From the NCBI GenBank assembly GCA_900550785.1, contig URTL01000003.1:1-49178 (forward strand): a stretch of DNA of 49,178 bases, read 5' to 3'. The stretch is from an uncultured Collinsella sp. GTDB taxonomy: Bacteria; Actinomycetota; Coriobacteriia; Coriobacteriales; Coriobacteriaceae. A program made the translations under genes and the position numbers. Under the pieces are notes generated by a model that did no database searches, had not been told where the DNA came from, and saw only the letters and a program-made list of their open reading frames with translations. The first letter of the stretch is position 1, and each line of letters starts with the position of its first letter. Shown here in pieces: positions 1 to 6,719 of this stretch.

Positions 1-50
1 ACCGCGGCCGCGTGTACCGCGCAGCCATTCGCTCCGCTCACACCAAGTGA
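1..50 (+). CDS. rpmF: 50S ribosomal protein L32, C-terminal end only
   Basis: Only the last 15 codons are present, read from base 3 to the TGA at 48-50. They give RGRVYRAAIRSAHTK, which matches the basic C-terminus of actinobacterial L32 as I know it. L32 is a small zinc-ribbon protein of the large ribosomal subunit. A terminator follows, and rnc comes next on the same strand; rpmF-rnc-ilvB is a familiar order in bifidobacteria. The 5' part lies outside the window. Confidence 0.75.
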   Translation, partial: RGRVYRAAIRSAHTK

Positions 51-76
51 TCGCAGCCGAATGCCGATAGCGAAAT

Positions 77-110
77 GAAGACCCTGCCATCGACGGGTGG
101 CAGGGTCTTC
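77..110 (+). terminator. Hairpin after rpmF
   Basis: A perfect 13-bp stem (GAAGACCCTGCCA at 77-89 with TGGCAGGGTCTTC at 98-110) closes an 8-base loop. No long T-run follows, so it may be an inefficient terminator that lets some transcription continue into rnc. Confidence 0.6.
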
Positions 111-199
111 GTATATTGTCGCATATTGCCATCCGGACACTGCGCGTATGCGTTCAGGGCGTGCGCGTGCGGCCGGATACGGTGGACAAGGAGAAAAAC

Positions 200-967
200 A
201 TGACTGAACCTGAACCGCGCGAAGAGCTGTTCTCCGCGCTGGGCGTCACCATCAGCCCGGATCTGCTGATACAGGCGCTCACCCATCGTTCGTTCTCGCA
301 CGAACACCCCGGCACATCGAACTATGAGCGGCTGGAATTCCTCGGCGACGCCGTGCTGGAACTGGTATCGACCGAGACGCTGTTCACGCTGCATCCCGAC
401 ATGACCGAAGGCCAGCTGGCGAAGATGCGCGCCAAGGCCGTTTCGGAGGAGGCCCTGTCGGCGATCGCCCGGGACAAGTTGCACGTCGGCCCATTCATCC
501 TGCTCGGGCACGGCGAGGCGGAGTCCGGCGGTGCCGAGAAAAGCTCCATTCTGTGCGACATCGTCGAATCGCTGATCGGCGCCACGTTCCTGGAGCACGG
601 CATCGAAGGCGCGCGCAAGGTCGTGCACCGGCTCATCGACGACACGTTGGCGGAAGTGGCCACCGAAGGACCAGCCCTGGACTGGAAGACCTCGCTGACC
701 GTGAAGGCGCACGAGCTCGGCCTGGATGAGCCGCGGTACCGCATGAGCGTGTCCGGCCCCGAATACGCACAGGAATTCACCGCCAAGGCCACCATCGGCC
801 CGAAAGACGACATCATCGGCAAGGGTACCGGCACCAGCAAGCGCAAGGCGCAGCTCGCCGCGGCGGAAATGGCCTGGCATGAGCTCGACCGGTACGCGCC
901 CGCGCTCAAGGCGGCCCGCAAGAACGGCTCGTCCAAGCACCGGCGCAGCGGCTCGGCCGGCAACTGA
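200..967 (+). CDS. rnc: Ribonuclease III
   Basis: 255 aa. Endonuclease that cuts double-stranded RNA in rRNA precursors and structured mRNAs. The N-terminal catalytic domain carries the RNase III signature ERLEFLGD at residues 43-50, and the second acidic pair sits at D120 and E123. A double-stranded RNA-binding domain follows at about residues 162-230, then a short basic tail. I chose ATG 200 because AAGGAGA (188-194) lies just upstream and because the open frame further upstream (from 116) adds residues unlike the family. It is the only complete gene of the Bifidobacterium-like segment, between rpmF and ilvB. Confidence 0.93.
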   Translation: MTEPEPREELFSALGVTISPDLLIQALTHRSFSHEHPGTSNYERLEFLGDAVLELVSTETLFTLHPDMTEGQLAKMRAKAVSEEALSAIARDKLHVGPFILLGHGEAESGGAEKSSILCDIVESLIGATFLEHGIEGARKVVHRLIDDTLAEVATEGPALDWKTSLTVKAHELGLDEPRYRMSVSGPEYAQEFTAKATIGPKDDIIGKGTGTSKRKAQLAAAEMAWHELDRYAPALKAARKNGSSKHRRSGSAGN

Positions 968-1149
968 CCAACTGGTGAACGGCGATTGCGCGATGCTGCC
1001 ACCTGTATGCTTAAACTGAGAAAATACGAATCACAGACGCCATAGCCACAAGCGAACGCGCATCGTGACCGTCGGCGCACGCAAGTCATGAACGCTCGCG
1101 AGGCGCGACGGGTCCAGGCATATGACCGAACGATTTGAGTTGAGAGGAC
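968..1149 (+). promoter_or_regulatory. rnc-ilvB intergenic region, probable ilvB promoter
   Basis: 182 bp without a gene. TTGCGC near 985 and a TATGCT-like element near 1006 could form a promoter, but the match is weak. AGAGGA (1143-1148) sits directly before the ilvB start. No terminator-type hairpin was seen. Confidence 0.3.
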
Positions 1150-1305
1150 ATGATGGCTCTACCCACACCATTGCAGGCGTTCAGCGGCGTTCCGAAAAAC
1201 ACCGCATCCGCAGACAAGCAGACGATCATCGACGGTGAGAAAATGACCGGCGCGCAGGCGTTGATTCGCGCGCTGGAGGATTTGGGCGTGCAGGACGTGT
1301 TCGGC
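1150..1305 (+). pseudogene. ilvB: Acetolactate synthase large subunit, N-terminal fragment cut at a junction
   Basis: The first ~52 codons resemble bifidobacterial acetohydroxyacid synthase, the thiamine-diphosphate enzyme that starts valine, leucine and isoleucine synthesis. The N-terminal tail is followed by MTGAQALIRALEDLGVQDVF, the start of the ThDP-binding domain. The family continues with LPGGAI, but after VFG (1297-1305) the sequence switches to CSGPAWDLL, which is foreign to IlvB. The frame stays open to a TAA at 1393-1395, so a naive call gives an 81-aa fusion, against more than 550 aa for the real enzyme. I read this as a broken gene caused by joining two DNAs, not as a natural protein. 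Confidence 0.75.
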
Positions 1306-1395
1306 TGCTCCGGCCCTGCATGGGATCTGCTGAAGTTCTACGGTCTGGATGCCGCTACCATCTGCAAGACTGCCCACGAAATGCTGGGCAAATAA
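1300..1395 (+). pseudogene. C-terminal tail of a transketolase-like protein, 5' part missing
   Basis: About 31 codons (FGCSGPAWDLLKFYGLDA and onward to the TAA at 1393-1395) resemble the extreme C-terminus of the transketolase C-terminal subunit family, which typically reads FGxSGPAxxLLxxYGL followed by an alpha helix. The body of the gene is absent because the Bifidobacterium-like DNA begins immediately upstream. A strong terminator follows, as expected for the end of a real transcription unit. The family call rests on a short stretch and is tentative; that the tail belongs with the following segment is more certain. Confidence 0.5.
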
Positions 1396-1416
1396 GCGCT
1401 TCTCCCACTGTATCTG

Positions 1417-1452
1417 CGCCGCCGCGTCATTTGCTGACGCGGCGGCGTTTTT
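1417..1452 (+). terminator. Rho-independent terminator
   Basis: A perfect 13-bp GC-rich stem (CGCCGCCGCGTCA at 1417-1429 with TGACGCGGCGGCG at 1435-1447), a 5-base loop and five Ts at 1448-1452. It closes the transketolase-like gene and insulates the sugar island downstream. Confidence 0.92.
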
Positions 1453-1469
1453 GCATGCCGCAAATTTTT

Positions 1470-1498
1470 TTGCCAAATACTGCAGGATATGATATGCT
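1470..1498 (+). promoter_or_regulatory. Probable promoter of the RpiR regulator gene
   Basis: TTGCCA (1470-1475) and TATGCT (1493-1498) are separated by 17 bp. The region is AT-rich and directly follows a terminator. GAAGGGA (1512-1518) is the ribosome binding site for the ATG at 1527. Confidence 0.6.
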
Positions 1499-1526
1499 TA
1501 CAGAAAAAGCGGAAGGGAGAATCGCA

Positions 1527-2426
1527 ATGCTGATCGTGGACAAACTTGCGTTTCAGGAAAAACTTTCGGAAGGGGAAAAAACGCTGGCCGCCTATATTTT
1601 GGCGCATGGGATGGAAATTGCCAAATATTCCACCCGCAGTCTGGCAGAAGTGACCTACACCTCTCCGCCGACCGTCCTGCGCCTTTGCAAAAAGCTGGGT
1701 TTTACCGGCTTTGATGACTTCAAGCAAAATTTTGTGCGTGAACTGGAATATCTCGACCAGCAACAGGGCAAGGTGGATTTCAATTTTCCCTTTGCTGAAA
1801 ACGACAGCCCCATGCGGGTGGCGCAGAACATCGGCGAGCTGTACGAAGAAGCCGTCAAGGACACTATGCAGCTTCTCCGGTACGAAGACCTGCACAAAGC
1901 GGTGCTCCTGCTCAAATATCACGAGGAAATCCACATTTTTTCCGCCGGGACGGCCATCAATCAGGCCGAATCCTTCCGAGAAAAGATGCTCAAGATCGGC
2001 AAGCGGGTGGTCATTTTCAACAATCTGAACTACCAGCGGTATCAGGCCTGCTGTCTGTCCGAGAGGGACCTTGCCATGATCATTTCCTATTCCGGCGAAA
2101 CGGCGCAGATGCTGGAGATTGCCCGGCAGTGCAAACGCTCCGGAACACCCATCCTTGCGCTGACCAGCTTTGGCGAAAACAGCCTGACCTGTTATGCGGA
2201 TTGCAAGCTGACCCTTTCCACCAAAGAAAGCATCTATCAGAATCTTGGGGACTATGCTTCCCATCTGTCCATGACCCTTCTACTGGACATCTTGTATTCC
2301 GAGTACTTCCGGCAGAACTACCAGAAGAATTATACCTACAAGCTGGAACGCGCCCGAGAGCTGGAACAGCACCGCACCTCCACCAATCCTATTTTGTTGA
2401 ATCTGCACAAAGAAAATGCGGAATGA
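1527..2426 (+). CDS. MurR/RpiR-family transcriptional regulator
   Basis: 299 aa. Family members bind DNA through an N-terminal helix-turn-helix and sense a phosphosugar through a SIS domain. Here the HTH lies at about residues 1-75 (SLAEVTYTSPPTVLRLCKKLGF is the recognition region, residues 38-59), and the SIS domain at about 115-255 (HIFSAGTAINQAESF, later IISYSGETAQML). ATG 1527 was chosen because GAAGGGA precedes it; the open frame extends upstream into the terminator and is not coding there. The GH1 and PTS genes follow on the same strand, so it most likely controls beta-glucoside use. Activator or repressor cannot be told from sequence. Confidence 0.88.
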   Translation: MLIVDKLAFQEKLSEGEKTLAAYILAHGMEIAKYSTRSLAEVTYTSPPTVLRLCKKLGFTGFDDFKQNFVRELEYLDQQQGKVDFNFPFAENDSPMRVAQNIGELYEEAVKDTMQLLRYEDLHKAVLLLKYHEEIHIFSAGTAINQAESFREKMLKIGKRVVIFNNLNYQRYQACCLSERDLAMIISYSGETAQMLEIARQCKRSGTPILALTSFGENSLTCYADCKLTLSTKESIYQNLGDYASHLSMTLLLDILYSEYFRQNYQKNYTYKLERARELEQHRTSTNPILLNLHKENAE

Positions 2427-2509
2427 AACACTGTTCCGTTTTTGATCGTGCAAAAAGAAACAGAAAAATTAACACTGTACCAATAAGTTTAAAAAATATT
2501 GCACAAAAA

Positions 2510-2542
2510 CCTCCCTGCAAGTATTCTATACCTGCAAGGAGG
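2510..2542 (+). promoter_or_regulatory. Inverted repeat over the ribosome binding site of the glucosidase gene
   Basis: CCTCCCTGCA (2510-2519) pairs with TGCAAGGAGG (2533-2542), and GTAT (2521-2524) pairs with ATAC (2528-2531) around TCT. That makes 15-base arms with two mismatches. The right arm contains the whole AAGGAGG ribosome binding site for the ATG at 2554. As DNA it could be an operator for the adjacent RpiR regulator; as RNA it would hide the ribosome binding site. No T-run follows, so it is not a terminator. Confidence 0.65.
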
Positions 2543-2553
2543 TTTTCAAGCTT

Positions 2554-3960
2554 ATGGAGATGCCAAAAAAGTTCCTGTGGGGCGGTGCGACCGCCGCCAA
2601 CCAGTACGAAGGTGCCTACCAGACGGATGGCAAGGGCCTGAGCATTGCCGACGTGGAAAAAGGTGCACGCCACGGCGTCCCGCGCGAGATTCATACACAG
2701 GTCATGGAGGGCAACTACTACCCTAGCCATGAAGCCGTGGATTTTTACCACCATTACAAAGAGGACATCGCGTTGTTTGCCGAGATGGGCTTCAAGTGCT
2801 TCCGAATGTCCATCAACTGGCCGCGCATCTTTCCGCAGGGCGATGAATTGCAGCCGAACGAGGCCGGGCTTGCTTTCTATGACCGTGTGTTCGACGAGCT
2901 GCACCGCTACGGGATCGAACCGGTGGTCACGCTTTCGCATTACGAAACGCCGCTGTATCTGGTGCAGCACTATGGTTCCTGGCGTAACCGAGCCCTGATC
3001 GATTTCTTTGCCCGGTACTGTGAAACGGTGTTCCGGCGTTACAAGGGAAAGGTCCGGTACTGGATGACCTTCAATGAGATCAACGAGACCATGAACCAGA
3101 GCGAGCCATACCATCAGGCAGGCGTGCTCTTTGCCGAAGGCGAGGAGCACAACGCTGTCAAAGCGCTGGTCAGCCACAACATGTTCCTTGCCAGTGCAAA
3201 GGCCGTGCAGATCGGGCATGCGGTCGACCCGGAAAATAAAATCGGCTGCATGATCCAGTATCCCACCACCTACCCGCGCACCTGCGCACCCAAGGATGTG
3301 CTGGCACAGAGATTCCAGATGATGCCGAACTATTATTACACCGATGTGATGTGCCGCGGACACTACACCAGCCTGTGCACGGCACAGCTGCGGCGCATGG
3401 GCACTTCGGTAGAGATGCAGCCGGGCGATGCCGAGCTGCTGGCCGCAGGAACTGTGGATTACATCGCATTCAGCTATTATTTTTCTTCAGTTGCCCGTGC
3501 AACGGAAGATACGGATTGCTGTGTAGAACGCAGCAATCCGTATCTCCAGCGTACCGACTGGGATTGGCCCATCGATCCGGACGGCCTGCGCATCGCACTG
3601 AATGAGCTGTATGACCGGTATGAACTGCCGCTGTTCGTTGTGGAAAATGGTCTGGGTGCCATCGACACCGTAGAGCCGGATGGCAGCATTCAGGACGATT
3701 ACCGCATCCGTTTTCTGGGCAGTCACATTGATGCGCTGCGGCAGGCCATTGAGCTGGATGACGTTCCGGTGATCGGCTACACCTGCTGGGGTCCCATCGA
3801 CATTATTTCGGTGGGCACCGGCGAGATGCGCAAACGGTACGGCTTCATTTACGTAGACAAGAAGGATGACGGCAGCGGCACGTTGGCCCGCAAAAAGAAA
3901 AAGTCGTTTGCATGGTACAAAAAAGTCATTGCAAGCAACGGCGCAGACACCGCCCTGTAA
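2554..3960 (+). CDS. 6-phospho-beta-glucosidase, glycoside hydrolase family 1
   Basis: 468 aa, a normal GH1 length. It hydrolyses 6-phosphorylated beta-glucosides delivered by a PTS, giving glucose 6-phosphate and an aglycone or sugar. The acid/base glutamate is E175 in TFNEIN and the nucleophile is E364 in VVENGLG. Near the C-terminus SVGTGEMRKRYGFIYVD contains the S...K.Y pattern that holds the 6-phosphate in this subfamily, which favours the phospho-enzyme over a plain beta-glucosidase. It starts at ATG 2554 behind AAGGAGG. The PTS gene follows after 38 bp. The exact substrate (cellobiose, salicin, arbutin or similar) cannot be read. Confidence 0.9.
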   Translation: MEMPKKFLWGGATAANQYEGAYQTDGKGLSIADVEKGARHGVPREIHTQVMEGNYYPSHEAVDFYHHYKEDIALFAEMGFKCFRMSINWPRIFPQGDELQPNEAGLAFYDRVFDELHRYGIEPVVTLSHYETPLYLVQHYGSWRNRALIDFFARYCETVFRRYKGKVRYWMTFNEINETMNQSEPYHQAGVLFAEGEEHNAVKALVSHNMFLASAKAVQIGHAVDPENKIGCMIQYPTTYPRTCAPKDVLAQRFQMMPNYYYTDVMCRGHYTSLCTAQLRRMGTSVEMQPGDAELLAAGTVDYIAFSYYFSSVARATEDTDCCVERSNPYLQRTDWDWPIDPDGLRIALNELYDRYELPLFVVENGLGAIDTVEPDGSIQDDYRIRFLGSHIDALRQAIELDDVPVIGYTCWGPIDIISVGTGEMRKRYGFIYVDKKDDGSGTLARKKKKSFAWYKKVIASNGADTAL

Positions 3961-3998
3961 GCAATGCATTTTTTAGGATATTGAAGGAGGCAAAACAA

Positions 3999-5369
3999 AT
4001 GGATGCAAAGAAAACTGCCCAGCAGGTGCTGGAACAGGTCGGCGGCGCAGAAAATGTTACATTTCTGACCCACTGTGTCACCCGCCTGCGGTTCAACCTC
4101 AAGTCAATGGACGGCGTGGACGAGGCCAAGGTCAAAGCCGTACCCGGCGTGGTGGGTGTCGTGAACAAAGGCGGCCAGTATCAGGTCATCATCGGCAACG
4201 AAGTAGCTGCCGTGTACGATGAACTGATGAAACTGGGCGACTTCGGCGGTAAGGAAGTCAAACAGCCTGCCGCCCCGGCCGAGGAAAAGAAGAGCAGGGT
4301 CAGCATCATTCTGGACACGCTGGCCGGTGTGTTCACCCCGCTGATGCCGTTGATCGCCGGTGCCGGTATGATCAAGGCTCTGCTGTCTGTGCTGACCCTC
4401 TTCGGCTGGATCGACAAGAGCGGAAATCTGTACTATTTCCTCAACTTCATCGCAGACTCTTCCTATTACTTCCTGCCGATCTTCCTGGCCAACTCCGCGG
4501 CCAAAAAGTTCGGCTGCAACCCGCAGATGGCCATGCTGCTGGGGGCCATCCTGCTGCACCCGAACTTCATCGCCCTGAAAGCCGATGCCGATGTGGTCCA
4601 TGTGCTGGGTCTGCCGGTGAAGATGGTAACCTATTCTTCCTCAGTCATCCCCATCTTCCTTATCACGCTGGTACTGCCATACGTGGAACGATTTGTCAAT
4701 AAGGTCGTGCCCTCTGTGGTCAAGTTCATCCTGCGGCCGGTGCTCACCATCCTCATCATGGCTCCCATCTCCCTGTGCGTGCTTGGCCCTCTGGGCAGCA
4801 TCATCGGCGATGGTCTGGTCAACGTCCTGCTGGCCATTGAAAAGGTCTGCCCCTGGGCACTGCCCACCGTCATCGGTGCCTTTATGCCGTTCCTGGTCAT
4901 GACCGGTATGCACTACAGCCTGCTGCCCGCTTATGTCAACTCTCTGTCTATGCTGGGCTATGAGACGGTCATCGGCCCCGGTAATCTGCCTTCCAACATT
5001 GCACAGGGTGCCGCAGCCCTCTGCGTTGCCATCAAGACCAAAAACAAGAACTTCCGTCAGCTGGCCGTTTCCGGCGGTGTGACCGCTCTGCTGGGCGTGA
5101 CGGAGCCTGCTCTGTTCGGCGTCAACGTCCGTCTGCGTAAGCCTCTCATCGCCACCACCATCGGCGGTGGTCTGGGCGGCCTGTATGCCGGTTTGACCGG
5201 TGTGCGCCGTTTTGGCGGCGGTGGTGCCGGTCTGGCAGCCATCGGCCTGTATGTCGGTGAAAATCCCATGAACGTGATCAACGCACTGATCTCTGCCGCG
5301 ATCGCCTTTGTGGCCACCTTTGTGATCCTCTGGTTCATCGGTTTTGATGATGTGCCGGAAGAAGCCTGA
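3999..5369 (+). CDS. PTS permease EIIBC, beta-glucoside type, without EIIA
   Basis: 456 aa. The N-terminal EIIB domain (about residues 5-80) carries the phosphorylated cysteine C26 in CVTRLRF. A linker of about 25 residues leads to the EIIC membrane domain (about 105-450), with several hydrophobic helices and the GVTEPALFGVN motif typical of the glucose/glucoside superfamily. It would carry a beta-glucoside across the membrane and phosphorylate it at C6. There is no EIIA domain, so a separate EIIA must donate phosphate in trans. ATG 3999 follows a strong GAAGGAGG (3983-3990); a terminator follows the stop. Cotranscription with the glucosidase is inferred from the 38-bp gap. Confidence 0.9.
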   Translation: MDAKKTAQQVLEQVGGAENVTFLTHCVTRLRFNLKSMDGVDEAKVKAVPGVVGVVNKGGQYQVIIGNEVAAVYDELMKLGDFGGKEVKQPAAPAEEKKSRVSIILDTLAGVFTPLMPLIAGAGMIKALLSVLTLFGWIDKSGNLYYFLNFIADSSYYFLPIFLANSAAKKFGCNPQMAMLLGAILLHPNFIALKADADVVHVLGLPVKMVTYSSSVIPIFLITLVLPYVERFVNKVVPSVVKFILRPVLTILIMAPISLCVLGPLGSIIGDGLVNVLLAIEKVCPWALPTVIGAFMPFLVMTGMHYSLLPAYVNSLSMLGYETVIGPGNLPSNIAQGAAALCVAIKTKNKNFRQLAVSGGVTALLGVTEPALFGVNVRLRKPLIATTIGGGLGGLYAGLTGVRRFGGGGAGLAAIGLYVGENPMNVINALISAAIAFVATFVILWFIGFDDVPEEA

Positions 5370-5383
5370 TCTCTTCTGAAACA

Positions 5384-5424
5384 AGCAGCGCCGGAACGAT
5401 TTTGCCGTTCCGGCGCTGCTTTTT
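5384..5424 (+). terminator. Terminator between the convergent PTS and LysR genes
   Basis: A perfect 15-bp stem (AGCAGCGCCGGAACG at 5384-5398 with CGTTCCGGCGCTGCT at 5406-5420), a 7-base loop and a T-run to 5424. The LysR stop codon lies at 5423-5425 on the other strand, so the hairpin may also end that transcript. Confidence 0.92.
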
Positions 5425-6313
5425 ACGCCTCTCCCAGCAGCTTTGCGCGGCTGGCGTATACAGCGGTGAATACCTCCCGCAGCCGTTGGATCTCGGGACG
5501 CGGGTCGTCCCGCAGGGTCAGCAGACAGGTGTCCGGCAACGGCAGCTGCAGCGGCAGGTACCATGCCGCCGGAAAGGCCGGGTATTTCATCGGGCACAAA
5601 AACATGCCGCGCCCGGCAAGCAGATCGTTGTAAACACACTCGTAGTTTTCCACCATGTGCCAGCTTGGTGCGGAAAACGGCAGGCCGGGCTGAACAACGG
5701 CAAGATCCACCATTTCCTGATACAGCGGCTCATAAAACAGCTGCTGCCCGGCAAGATCGGCCAGCGCCAGAGTGCTGCGCCCTGTGAGCGGGTGCTCCGG
5801 TGATACGATCAGGTAAAAGGTGTTGTGCAGGATGGGGGTGCGCTCGATCTCCGGCTGCAGCGGCCCAAAGGGCAGATAGAGGGCTGCGTCTGCCTCGCTG
5901 CAGAGCATTTCGTGGGGATTGCGTGACACGGGCCGAGTGTCCACCGCAAACTCATATCCCGGCAGCGCGGCGTGCAGCCGTGCCATCAGGATGGGATAAA
6001 TGGGGCCCCGCTGCAGCAGCACCGGCGGCAGGCGCAGGGTCAGTGTGCGCCGCCGGGCAAAGCCCTTCAGCGCGGTGCGGGCGTTCAGGATGCTGCGATA
6101 GATCCCCTCCGCCTGCGGCACAAAGGCCCGGCCTGCTTCGGTCAGCGCCACGCGGGTGGTGCTGCGCTCAAACAGGGCCAGATCAAGCTCCTTTTCCAGA
6201 CTGCGGATCTGGTAGCTGAGGGCTGGCTGGGTGCAGTACAGCTCCCGGGCGGCTGTGGTAAAATTCAGGGTCCGGCTCACGGTGAGAAAACACAGCAGCT
6301 GGTGGTCGTTCAT
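5423..6313 (-). CDS. LysR-family transcriptional regulator
   Basis: 296 aa. The N-terminal winged helix-turn-helix (about residues 1-60; LNFTTAARELYCTQPALSYQ is the recognition region) is followed by a LysR substrate-binding domain. Start ATG at 6313-6311 on the minus strand has AAAGGAG just upstream. It faces the PTS gene and is divergent from the gene starting at 6516, so its usual target would be that divergent gene, of which only the first codons are present here. The ligand is unknown. Confidence 0.9.
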   Translation of the reverse strand: MNDHQLLCFLTVSRTLNFTTAARELYCTQPALSYQIRSLEKELDLALFERSTTRVALTEAGRAFVPQAEGIYRSILNARTALKGFARRRTLTLRLPPVLLQRGPIYPILMARLHAALPGYEFAVDTRPVSRNPHEMLCSEADAALYLPFGPLQPEIERTPILHNTFYLIVSPEHPLTGRSTLALADLAGQQLFYEPLYQEMVDLAVVQPGLPFSAPSWHMVENYECVYNDLLAGRGMFLCPMKYPAFPAAWYLPLQLPLPDTCLLTLRDDPRPEIQRLREVFTAVYASRAKLLGEA

Positions 6314-6358
6314 CCGAAAAAAGCTCCTTTCTGTGCAGGGGAAGATCCGTCTGCTCTC

Positions 6359-6387
6359 AGTATAGCATGGCGGGAGACGGTTATAAA
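6359..6387 (-). promoter_or_regulatory. Probable LysR gene promoter
   Basis: Read on the minus strand: TTTATA (6387-6382) and TATACT (6364-6359) with 17 bp between them. The -35 part overlaps the T-N11-A box at 6383-6397, a common autoregulation layout in LysR genes. Confidence 0.5.
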
Positions 6388-6397
6388 CACTTTTTAT
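6383..6397. promoter_or_regulatory. T-N11-A LysR box
   Basis: ATAAA CACTT TTTAT is a perfect 5-bp inverted repeat around 5 bp with the T-N11-A spacing known for LysR-type regulators. It lies between the LysR gene and the divergent gene. Confidence 0.5.
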
Positions 6398-6442
6398 TAG
6401 GATGACAAGATTTTTTTGTTTCCCTTTTACTTCGTTATATTT

Positions 6443-6448
6443 TATACT
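6443..6448 (+). promoter_or_regulatory. Likely -10 element of the divergent gene at 6516
   Basis: TATACT, a near-consensus -10, lies in an AT-rich stretch 70 bp before the ATG at 6516. No convincing -35 was found, which would suit an activator-dependent promoter. Confidence 0.4.
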
Positions 6449-6515
6449 AAGTGCGGCGCGGGAAAAACTCCCGCAGAGACGAAGAGAAATTGATGAGAAG
6501 AAAGAGGAAATCCAA

Positions 6516-6569
6516 ATGGAAAAGATCTCCCGCAAAGGCTTTTTGAAGGTCGCCGCCGCTGCCGCCGAG
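6516..6569 (+). pseudogene. N-terminal signal-like fragment, 3' part missing
   Basis: The ATG at 6516 follows AGAGGAAA (6503-6510) and opens MEKISRKGFLKVAAAAA, a short basic stretch then a hydrophobic run. This resembles the twin-arginine-like or lipoprotein signal of clostridial substrate-binding proteins, although it has RK rather than RR. After about 17 codons the frame runs into a PyrK C-terminus. Both parts are fragments, and the 67-aa fused frame to 6719 should not be taken as a real protein. The identity of the original gene is unknown. Confidence 0.5.
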
Positions 6570-6719
6570 GCCGGTGCGTACTGCGAGGTTTCGCTCGAGC
6601 GCATGATGAGCTGTGGCTTTGGTGCCTGCAACACCTGCAATGTCGAGACGGTCGACGGTATGAAGGGCGCCTGCATGTGCGGCCCCGTGTTCGATGCTTC
6701 CAAGGTGGTGGTCTTCTAG
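6555..6719 (+). pseudogene. pyrK: Dihydroorotate dehydrogenase electron-transfer subunit, C-terminal fragment
   Basis: About 50 codons up to the TAG at 6717-6719. YCEVSLERMMSCGFGACNTC continues to ACMCGPVF: this is the C-x4-C-x2-C...C motif that holds the [2Fe-2S] cluster of PyrK, which passes electrons from PyrD towards NAD. The FAD/NAD part (more than 200 residues) is missing because of the junction. The stop codon overlaps the GTG start of pyrD, the normal pyrK-pyrD arrangement, so the fragment belongs to the downstream segment. Confidence 0.85.

Noticed and set aside
1150..1395. An 81-aa acetolactate-synthase-like mini-protein.
   Set aside because: It is the N-terminus of IlvB joined to the end of an unrelated gene; both parts are truncated, so it is best explained by the join.
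2510..2542. A terminator or BglG/LicT antiterminator site before the glucosidase gene.
   Set aside because: No T-run follows the hairpin, no second overlapping hairpin was seen, and the local regulator is of RpiR type.
6516..6719. A small exported iron-sulfur protein with a twin-arginine-like signal and four cysteines.
   Set aside because: The cysteine part is the exact C-terminus of PyrK followed by its normal neighbours; the signal part is from the other side of the join.
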